From assembly GCF_014171475.1 (NCBI RefSeq), contig NZ_CP048817.1, positions 2,666,001 to 2,730,000 on the forward strand: a DNA stretch of 64,000 nt. The letters are read 5' to 3'. Under the pieces are notes generated by a model that did not search any database, had not been told where the DNA came from, and was given only the letters and a program-made list of their open reading frames with translations. Each line of letters begins with the position of its first letter. Position 1 is the first letter of the stretch. Of this stretch, positions 56,701 to 64,000 are shown piece after piece. Both the position numbers and the translations under genes were made by a program. The DNA is from Sphingomonas sp. So64.6b. GTDB lineage: Bacteria > Pseudomonadota > Alphaproteobacteria > Sphingomonadales > Sphingomonadaceae.

Positions 56701-56844
56701 CGTGACGACGGTGAGCGAACCAGGAAAATGCGGGTCGACCGAACGCGGGATCGAGAGGAAAGCGGAAATGCCGAGCATCGCCAGCAGGAGAAAGGCGACC
56801 AGCGTCACCTGCCACTGGCGAACCGCGAAGGCGGTGAGGTTCAC
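53779..56844 (-). CDS. RND-family efflux transporter permease
   Basis: 1021 residues. Twelve membrane helices with large periplasmic loops after helices 1 and 7. N-terminal MNLTAFAVRQWQVTLVAFLL, the periplasmic segment VDPHFPGSLTVVTVVLPGAD, and the fourth helix FILSLGLLVDDSIVVTENIE with the paired Asp of the proton relay are visible. HAE1/MMPL-like; which drug or metabolite it exports is not clear. Ten nt downstream of its adaptor; no outer-membrane factor in the window. Confidence 0.95.
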   Translation of the reverse strand: MNLTAFAVRQWQVTLVAFLLLAMLGISAFLSIPRSVDPHFPGSLTVVTVVLPGADAAEMEETVAKPIEDVLQGLDDVREIRSTSSDGTAVVSVDFVHGTDAEQALDRTVREVQSIRDRLPQGIQRIAYRRPRTTEAAVLQLALVSDDASWLRMTKYAEDMRDRLNVVPGVRQTVIDGAARPEVRVAVDAARLAETRIAASAIANAIRAGGVDLPAGTVNSGERRLNIDAGGAYRTLEAVRDVPVRAGDGQLLRVGDVASVGWSEAEQLHIARFNGKRALFVSVRQKDNVDAGTLRDALVKAVDGYRTQLPPDIRLEVAFDQSRDIAKKLSLLARDFAIALALVLITILPLGLRPSLIVMISIPLSLAMGVLLLSLFGYTLNQISISGFILSLGLLVDDSIVVTENIERHIRDGDPPETAAITATQEITKAVLGATGVLLFAFLPLCFLPEGSGDFVRGLPMAVILTVASSLVVSLTVIPFAASRMLKAEKHGGNRLLQAITNGIERIYSPVLHRALDAPRRWFWGAMLVCVGAFALVPVLGFTLFPAAEAPYFLVRVETPEGSGIATTDRAVKAVSAILAREPEIVNRMDNAGRGNPQIYYNILPREERARYGDIFVTLKDWNAHESPRMLARLRKSLADFPDAHVSVVNFENGPPLEAPVAIRVSGPDLDMLKKLSNDVVRIMQSVPGLRDIDNPMAFDRIDLDLGLDDAKAGLLGVAPGEPRRAVRLAVSGEQASLLRDAEGDSWPVTVRLPMGSSQPISVLKDIYVPTIAGGSIPLTEIASPTLKSVPPLITRLKLQRTVTITAFNQPGYLASRLNPRVVEKLKSIKLPDGYAFAVGGEAEAAQRNFAGLGSIILLAVFGIIGVLVLEFGRFRETLVVAGVVPLGLVGGLVGLFLTGNSLSFLAIIGFVALIGIEIKNSILLVDFTTQLRARGLPLREAIERAGEIRFLPVLLTSVTAIGGLLPLALSGSSLYSPLAWVIIGGLISSTVLSRIITPVMYLLAVRGDEARRLARLQMPA

Positions 56845-56854
56845 GCGCGACCGC

Positions 56855-57913
56855 TCATTTGGCGGCCCCGGTCGGGCCAGTGATCGGGTTGACCGTCATG
56901 CCGTCGCGCAGGCGGTCGATGCGCGATGCGGCGAGCCATTCGCCGCCGCCAAGCCCGCTGGTGACCTGGATACCGCGATCGTCGGTATCGCCGACTGCAA
57001 TCCGGCGCAGGGTGAGCTTGCCGGTCGCCCGATCGACGACATAGACGAACGCCGCCCCGGCGCGCGCCGCGAACACCGCGCCGGCCGGCACGCGAATCCC
57101 GGTTGTGCCCCGGCCGCCTGTGCCACCGCCGCCGGTCACCGCGACCTTCCCGATCTGGCCGGAGCGCAGGCGCGGATCATTGGGCACGCCGATCTCGACC
57201 ATGAAAGTGCCGGTCGCACGATCGGCGCGGCCGGCGATCTCGATCACCTGTCCGGTCACCGGAACATCACCGAACGCACCGAGCGTGACCTGCGCCGGCG
57301 CGCCGATCGACAGCCGCGACGCATCGCGGTCGGCGAGCGGCACGCGCACGACATACCCGCTCGACCGGTCGCCGACGATCAGCACCGGTGTGCCCGCCGT
57401 GATCACCTGACCCGGCTCGACCAGCCGCGCGAGGACCGTGCCCGGCCCCGGCGCGACGATCCGCGCGGCGGATGCCTGGAAACGTGCGGCGCTCAATTGC
57501 GCGTTGGCCGCCTGCAGCGCCGCCTGCGCACTCTCGACGCGCGGCCTGGTCACCCAGCCCTTTTCGAGCAGCACGGCGCTGCGCCGATATTCGGACGCGG
57601 CACGGATGCGTTCGGCATCGATCCGCGCGACTTCGGCAGCGACCGCAGTGGTGTCGAGCGCGGCAAGCACTTGCCCGCGTGCGACGCTATCGCCCTCCTG
57701 CACGCCGATCCGCTCGATCCGGCCGGGACTGGTGAAGCCGAGCGACGCCTCACGCCTGAGCGCGACGGTGCCGACCCCGGCGATTGACAGCGGCTGATTG
57801 TCGGCGCCGACTTGGATAATGCGAACGTCGGTGCGATGCGCGGTTTCCTGCACCGGCTTGGGCGAGCCGCAGCCGCCCAGTACCACCGCCACGCCGATCA
57901 CCATCCACCGCAT
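56855..57913 (-). CDS. RND efflux periplasmic adaptor lipoprotein
   Basis: 352 residues. Lipobox VLGGC (Cys15) then the HlyD/AcrA adaptor: VALRREASLGFTSPGRIERI, GDSVARGQVLAALDTTAVAA (barrel-sandwich), a coiled-coil hairpin (EVARIDAERIRAASEYRRSA), and VLARLVEPGQVITAGTPVLI. It links the RND permease to an outer-membrane channel. Transcribed before the permease, with 10 nt between. Confidence 0.93.
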   Translation of the reverse strand: MRWMVIGVAVVLGGCGSPKPVQETAHRTDVRIIQVGADNQPLSIAGVGTVALRREASLGFTSPGRIERIGVQEGDSVARGQVLAALDTTAVAAEVARIDAERIRAASEYRRSAVLLEKGWVTRPRVESAQAALQAANAQLSAARFQASAARIVAPGPGTVLARLVEPGQVITAGTPVLIVGDRSSGYVVRVPLADRDASRLSIGAPAQVTLGAFGDVPVTGQVIEIAGRADRATGTFMVEIGVPNDPRLRSGQIGKVAVTGGGGTGGRGTTGIRVPAGAVFAARAGAAFVYVVDRATGKLTLRRIAVGDTDDRGIQVTSGLGGGEWLAASRIDRLRDGMTVNPITGPTGAAK

Positions 57914-57989
57914 CGCTGGCCTCCCTTGCGAGATGGTCTAGCGAATTAGGTATCGAATTGAAACTGGCTTGTTGGAAGTTGGTGGATTG

Positions 57990-58117
57990 CCCCTCCCTTA
58001 TGGGAGGGGTTGGGGAGGGTCAGCGGCGGGCGGGGCTCGATGCCCCGTTCGACGCTTCGCGTCGAGCGATGCGCTGCGCGATCGCACCCTCCCCTGCCCC
58101 TCCCATAAACGGAGGGG
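57990..58117. repeat. Palindromic element E between the adaptor and ABC-2 genes
   Basis: Fills most of the 229-bp gap. It begins CCCCTCCCttatGGGAGGGG and ends CCCCTCCCataaacGGAGGGG, with internal hairpins CGACGCttCGCGTCG and CGATGCGctGCGCGATCG. Same architecture as A-C: hairpins at both ends, GC-rich arms, small hairpins within. The arms are related, not identical, to the CCCTCTCCC family. Confidence 0.7.
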
Positions 58118-58142
58118 AGAAGTAGAGTATCGGCCTGATCGC

Positions 58143-59006
58143 CTAGTTCTTCAGCCGCCAGCCGCCCTTGAGCAGCGCGTAGCAAAGCAGCCCGAGCGCC
58201 ACGTCGATCGCCAGGATGACGATGCTGCCGATCCAGACCGGCGAATCGGCGGTGCCGAGAAAGCCGTAGCGAAACCCAGAGATGATATAGAAAAACGGGT
58301 TGGCATGGCTGATCGCCTGGAAAGTCGGGGCCAGCTTGTCGACCGAATAGAAGGTGCCCGACAAAAGGGTCAGCGGGCCGACGACGAAATTGGTCACCGC
58401 GGCGGCATGATCGAACTTCTCCGCCCAGATCGAGGTCAGCACGCCGAGCAGCGCGAGGAAGGTCGCGCCGAGCAGGCCGAACCACAGGATCGCGATCGGG
58501 TTGCGCGGGATAACATGCACGCCGGGCCAGACCAGCACTGCCAGCCATACCGCGAAGCCGACGCAGAAGGCGCGAGTCACCGCGCCACCGACCAGCGCCG
58601 CGAGCAGTTCGGCAGTGGATAGCGGCGGCATCAGATAATCGACGATCGTACCCTGGATCTTGCCGACCAGCAGCGAGAAGCTAGCATTGGCGAAAGCGTT
58701 GGTCAGCATGCCCATCACGATCAGGCCGGGAGCGAGGAAATCGGCGAACGCGACTTGCGTGCCGCCGACATGCACCGCGCTGCGGCCGCCCATCGCGACG
58801 GTGAAAACGATCAGATAAAGCAGCGTCTGCATTGCCGGCGCCCAGATCGTCTGGAGCTGGACCTTGAAGAATCGACGCACCTCCTTGATATAGAGAGTTC
58901 GAAGACCGCCCCAATTGACATTCCGGATGACGGGAACGCCTGGGGCGTTTAACACCGCCGACTGAACTCCATAGGTTTCTGGGCCGATTGGGGGCTGGCT
59001 GCTCAT
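58143..59006 (-). CDS. ABC-2 type transporter permease
   Basis: 287 residues from ATG 59006. Six helices of the ABC-2 family: VQLQTIWAPAMQTLLYLIVF, FADFLAPGLIVMGMLTNAFA, QGTIVDYLMPPLSTAELLAA, FHAAAVTNFVVGPLTLLSGT-type region and the C-terminal IGSIVILAIDVALGLLCYAL. This type exports polysaccharide, drugs or similar. No ATP-binding subunit gene is adjacent, so its partner must lie elsewhere. Divergent from gcrA. Confidence 0.9.
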   Translation of the reverse strand: MSSQPPIGPETYGVQSAVLNAPGVPVIRNVNWGGLRTLYIKEVRRFFKVQLQTIWAPAMQTLLYLIVFTVAMGGRSAVHVGGTQVAFADFLAPGLIVMGMLTNAFANASFSLLVGKIQGTIVDYLMPPLSTAELLAALVGGAVTRAFCVGFAVWLAVLVWPGVHVIPRNPIAILWFGLLGATFLALLGVLTSIWAEKFDHAAAVTNFVVGPLTLLSGTFYSVDKLAPTFQAISHANPFFYIISGFRYGFLGTADSPVWIGSIVILAIDVALGLLCYALLKGGWRLKN

Positions 59007-59083
59007 AGCGAACGCGCTAATGACTGCCGCCGCCGCCTGCAAGCCGCCATGGTAAAACGACGGCCATGATTTGAGGATTTGAG

Positions 59084-59782
59084 ATGAGCTGGACCGACGA
59101 GCGTATCGATACGCTGAGAAGGATGTGGGAAGGCGGCAGCACCGCGAGCCAGATCGCCGAGGAACTGGGCGGGGTCAGCCGTAATGCCGTGATCGGCAAG
59201 GCGCATCGCCTTGGCCTGCAGTCGCGCCCGTCGCCGGTCAAGGCCAACGAGCCGGACGCCGCCAAGCCCGCCGCTGCGGCCGCACCACCCGCGCCCAAAC
59301 CAGTTTCCCCTCCTCCGCCGCCCAAGCCGGTGGTGGTCGCCGCACCGCCGCCACCCGCCCCGGTCCAGGAGATCGAGGAAGAGGATGAAGACGAGGATGA
59401 CGACGGCGAGGAACTGGTCGTCGCCAAGCCCGCCGCACCGCCTCCGCCGATCATGCGCTCGGTCGGCCCGGGCGGCTTCCTGCGTCAGGCGCCCGGCGAG
59501 CAGCAGGCACCGATCACACCGGCACCGCCGCGCCGCCTGGTCCCGGCCAAGCCGTCAGCCGACATGGCGGACAAGACGACCTTGCTCGATCTTAACGACA
59601 AGATCTGCAAATGGCCGCTTGGCCATCCGGGCGAGCCCGATTTCCACTTCTGCGGCGACAAGGTGAACCCCGGTTTCCCGTATTGCGTCGCGCATTGCGG
59701 CCATGCCTATCAGGCGCAGCTGCCACGCCGCGATCGCCGCCCGCCGCCGCCTTTGCCCTTCGGTGGCGTCCGCGCCCGCTGA
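59084..59782 (+). CDS. gcrA: Cell-cycle regulator GcrA
   Basis: 232 residues. N-terminal helix-turn-helix-like region MSWTDERIDTLRRMWEGGST, SQIAEELGGVSRNAVIGKAH (about 1-45), a long Pro/Ala/Glu/Asp-rich linker (about 55-130), and the C-terminal Cys-containing domain CKWPLGHPGEPDFHFCGDKV, PYCVAHCGHAYQ. GcrA binds sigma70 and methylated GANTC sites and activates cell-cycle genes in alphaproteobacteria. No GANTC was seen in its own upstream 77 nt. Confidence 0.96.
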   Translation: MSWTDERIDTLRRMWEGGSTASQIAEELGGVSRNAVIGKAHRLGLQSRPSPVKANEPDAAKPAAAAAPPAPKPVSPPPPPKPVVVAAPPPPAPVQEIEEEDEDEDDDGEELVVAKPAAPPPPIMRSVGPGGFLRQAPGEQQAPITPAPPRRLVPAKPSADMADKTTLLDLNDKICKWPLGHPGEPDFHFCGDKVNPGFPYCVAHCGHAYQAQLPRRDRRPPPPLPFGGVRAR

Positions 59783-59809
59783 TCGCTCTTGCGACACGTG
59801 GAATAAAAA

Positions 59810-59842
59810 ACGGCGGCCCGCTCACGCGGACCGCCGTTTTTC
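59810..59842. terminator. Bidirectional rho-independent terminator after gcrA
   Basis: ACGGCGGcCCGC-tcac-GCGGaCCGCCGT flanked by AAAAA on the left and TTTTT on the right. A 12-bp stem with one mismatch, 28 nt after the gcrA stop. The flanks make it work in both directions. Confidence 0.9.
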
Positions 59843-59887
59843 TTTGAGCATCAGGTCCAGAGCAATATTGACCGGACGGAACCACCC

Positions 59888-59998
59888 CCGTTCGGGCTGA
59901 GCCTCTCAAAGCCATATTCTCGAAAGAAGAACGGCCCCCTTCGACTGCCTGCCAAGGCAGGCGCTCAGGACAGGCTTCGACAAGCTCAGGGTGAACGG
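59888..59998. repeat. REP/BIME-like inverted repeat
   Basis: The gap 59843-60025 holds an imperfect long inverted repeat: CCGTTCGGGCTGAGCCTCTC (59888 onward) and, reversed, CTTCGACAAGCTCAGGGTGA (59975 onward), ending GAACGG. Between lies a perfect GCCTGCC-aa-GGCAGGC hairpin. The TTCGACAAGCTCAGGGTGAA arm belongs to a repeat common in sphingomonad intergenic regions. Confidence 0.7.
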
Positions 59999-60025
59999 AG
60001 AAGGACTCAATCGGCCCAATCGCGC

Positions 60026-60865
60026 CTAGAAGCGGAACTGCGCGGTAGCGCGGACGCTGTGCCAGCGGAACTGATCGTCGCTGCGTGCGAAATCGGTGCC
60101 GGTAGTATTGGGCGGCAGGATGAACGGATTGGTTGCCGGCGCCGTGCCGGCACCGGCACGAACGATGTAATCGTCATCCTTGTACTGATTGTAGAGATAT
60201 TCGAGACCAATCGAAAAGTTGCGGCCAAGCTTCTGTTCGATACCGCCACCCGCGACAAAGCCCCAGGCGTCGTCGTCGCCGCTGCCAGTGAAGCTGTTCA
60301 ACCCATTGCTGGTCGTGAAGCTATGGTCGAGCTTGGCATAGGCGGGACCGCCGGTCGCGTAGAACAAGGTCGTGTTGGCGGCATAGCCGAGACGCAGGCG
60401 AAGATTGGCGTCGTAATCGATCTCACGCGTCATTGTGTAGCTGGCCGGCGTGGTGCTGAAGGCGGAGACGCTGTCGCGGATCTGGCTCTTGCCAAATTCG
60501 CCGACCACACCGGCAACGATGTTGCCGAATTGCTTGTCGAAGCCGATCCGCGCCGAATAGCTGATATTGTCCTTGTCGTTACGGCAGGCGATATTCGCGG
60601 TCGAGGTCGCCGCGCCGCCGCAGAAACCGCGGGAAAAGGCATTGGCGCCAGTCCCGGTGGTGACCGTGTCTCCGAAATTGCCGTCGAGATTGCGGTCGAA
60701 CAGGATCGTTTCATTGCCGTCGTTAGGCTGAGCGTCGAAGCCGATCGTCCCGCCGACATAGACGCCATCGAACGGTGCCTTCTCGGTATCCTGAGCAAAG
60801 GCGGGGCCGGCGAGCGCGAGAGCGGCGGTGCCGGCGGCAAGGGTAAGCATATACAGGCTGCGCAT
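60026..60865 (-). CDS. Outer-membrane beta-barrel protein
   Basis: 279 residues. Signal peptide MRSLYMLTLAAGTAALALAG, cleavage near AFAQ. Omp25/OmpA-like eight-strand barrel pattern: DGVYVGGTIGFDAQPNDGNE, YSARIGFDKQFGNIVAGVVG, RLRLGYAANTTLFYATGGPA, FVAGGGIEQKLGRNFSIGLE and the C-terminal SVRATAQFRF. An unusual Cys pair (RGFCGGAA, NIACRND) sits in an early loop. Function: structural or porin-like. Confidence 0.87.
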   Translation of the reverse strand: MRSLYMLTLAAGTAALALAGPAFAQDTEKAPFDGVYVGGTIGFDAQPNDGNETILFDRNLDGNFGDTVTTGTGANAFSRGFCGGAATSTANIACRNDKDNISYSARIGFDKQFGNIVAGVVGEFGKSQIRDSVSAFSTTPASYTMTREIDYDANLRLRLGYAANTTLFYATGGPAYAKLDHSFTTSNGLNSFTGSGDDDAWGFVAGGGIEQKLGRNFSIGLEYLYNQYKDDDYIVRAGAGTAPATNPFILPPNTTGTDFARSDDQFRWHSVRATAQFRF

Positions 60866-61009
60866 CGTGTTACTCCCAATGGTGCGTTAGCGAGAGCAGG
60901 AACGTTCGCAGTTGCAACATGGACGCAGGACCGCGGTCATTTACACGATATGTTACAAATCTATCACAGCGGCGGCACGCTTGCCCGAGGGAGTCATGCT
61001 CTCCTATAG

Positions 61010-62995
<1,986 letters not shown>

Positions 62996-63022
62996 TCGTG
63001 CCGGATTTTCGGGGAACTGCAT

Positions 63023-64000
63023 ATGCGCTTGCTGATCGTATTCGCCGCCTTGCTCATGCCAGTTGCGGCGATCGCTCAGACGCCGCCGACCGCGAGTCCG
63101 GCACCGGTCAAGGCAGCACCCGAACTGGAAGCGCGAATCGCCGAACTGCCCGCGCTGCTCAGGGGCGGTGGCGATTATGACGCCAGCTTCTCGCCAACGT
63201 TCCGCGCCGCCGTGCCCAAAGCGACGTTCACGACGATCAGCACGCAATTATCCACATCGAGCGGCGCAGTGACCGGGATCGAGCGCGTCACCCCCGCCAG
63301 TCCGTGGAGCGCGACGGTCCTGGTCGGCTATGAGCGCGGCATCGCGACGATGCAGATTGTGGTTGATCCGGCCGCGCCGCATCAGGTCACCGGCCTGCGC
63401 GTCACCGGCATGTCGGGGCGCGAGGCGACGCTGGGCGCGGTGATCGATTCGCTGGCCAAGCTGCCCGGCACGAGCGGCTTCGCCTTTGCCCGACTCGACG
63501 CCAACGGCCCTGCGCTGCTGCAGTCGCGTCTGCCGGACCGTGCCTTTGCGATCGGATCGGAATTCAAGCTCGTCATCCTCGCCGAACTGGTGCGCTCGAT
63601 CTCGGCCGGCGAGCGGCGCTGGGAGGATGAGGTCACGCTCGACGGCGCACCACTGCCCGGCGGGGCCTATACGGCGAGCCCGGCCGGCACCAAGGTGTCG
63701 ATCTACGCGCTGGCCGAGCGGATGATCTCGGTCAGCGACAACAGCGCGACCGACATACTGCTCAAGCTGGCCGGCCGCGCCAAGGTCGAGGCGATGCTCG
63801 GCACGGTCGGCATCGGCGATCCTGCCGGCATGCGGCCATTCCTGTCGACCCTCGAACTGTTCAAGCTGAAAGGCGCGTTGGGCGGCGCGCTCGGCGAACG
63901 CTGGGCGGCGCTCGACGAAGCGGGCCGCCGCGCCCTGCTCGATGGCGAAGTCGCGAAGCTGCCGGTCTCGGCGATCGATCTCGCCATGTTCGCGGCGGGC
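63023..64000 (+). CDS. Serine hydrolase, class A beta-lactamase-like (3' end outside window)
   Basis: Runs off the right edge; 326 codons present. Signal peptide MRLLIVFAALLMPVAAIAQ. An N-terminal domain of about 110 residues (DYDASFSPTFRAAVPKATF) precedes the penicillin-binding fold: S179-E-F-K182 in AIGSEFKLVI is the Ser-x-x-Lys motif and S238-D-N240 in ISVSDNSATD the SDN motif. The third motif (KTG/KSG) would lie beyond the window. The extra N-terminal domain makes it unlike ordinary class A beta-lactamases; substrate not clear. Confidence 0.85.
   Translation, partial: MRLLIVFAALLMPVAAIAQTPPTASPAPVKAAPELEARIAELPALLRGGGDYDASFSPTFRAAVPKATFTTISTQLSTSSGAVTGIERVTPASPWSATVLVGYERGIATMQIVVDPAAPHQVTGLRVTGMSGREATLGAVIDSLAKLPGTSGFAFARLDANGPALLQSRLPDRAFAIGSEFKLVILAELVRSISAGERRWEDEVTLDGAPLPGGAYTASPAGTKVSIYALAERMISVSDNSATDILLKLAGRAKVEAMLGTVGIGDPAGMRPFLSTLELFKLKGALGGALGERWAALDEAGRRALLDGEVAKLPVSAIDLAMFAAG

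Overview
The window looks like a chromosomal segment of a sphingomonad (Sphingomonas or a close relative, Alphaproteobacteria). The signs are high GC, two large TonB-dependent receptors, a GcrA-type cell-cycle regulator, a CpaA/B/C/D/E-TadB/C pilus locus, a petABC cytochrome bc1 operon, and many short secreted proteins and lipoproteins of the kind common in sphingomonads. This is an inference from gene content; I saw no rRNA or tRNA gene. The window starts inside an S1/P1-type nuclease gene and ends inside a serine hydrolase gene.

Layout. 0-9.1 kb: a receptor/nuclease pair divergent from a LysR regulator, then ispH-thrB-rnhA (isoprenoid, threonine, RNase HI) and a small oxidoreductase/hydrolase pair. 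9.2-16.3 kb: a Tad (Flp) pilus assembly operon with no cpaF ATPase gene where it is expected. 17-23 kb: ppdK, glyS, glyQ; glyS carries two in-frame palindromic repeat insertions. 23-26 kb: an unusual repeat region, an XRE regulator with twin operators, and two tandem TraB/GumN proteins. 26-31.5 kb: housekeeping genes (rplY, pth, ychF). 31.5-37.9 kb: apt, petCBA, a three-hairpin palindromic element, trmL, hemF. 37.9-41.5 kb: two paralogous membrane proteins, lipB and small exported proteins. 41.5-46.7 kb: queC-queE, hslO, argD-argF. 46.9-53.6 kb: a second TonB receptor, a PhoD-type phosphatase, and a second copy of the unusual repeat in front of a small GT51-like gene. 53.8-59 kb: an RND efflux pump and an ABC-2 permease. 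59-64 kb: gcrA, an outer-membrane beta-barrel, parE, and a beta-lactamase-like serine hydrolase.

Most genes are ordinary core genes in short operons with 4-nt stop/start overlaps. The non-gene structure is the most interesting part. It comprises (1) two 142-bp palindromic elements inserted in frame into glyS, with relatives in intergenic regions; (2) a roughly 270-bp element with seven CGGGAA units in conserved spacing, present twice (about 23.06-23.33 kb and 52.02-52.30 kb), each with an ATG at its right end; (3) a 251-bp element with an outer 16-bp inverted repeat enclosing two further perfect hairpins, between petA and trmL; (4) a terminator-like hairpin in the argD leader; and (5) a pilus operon lacking its motor gene. 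No CRISPR array, prophage, integrase or transposase gene was found.
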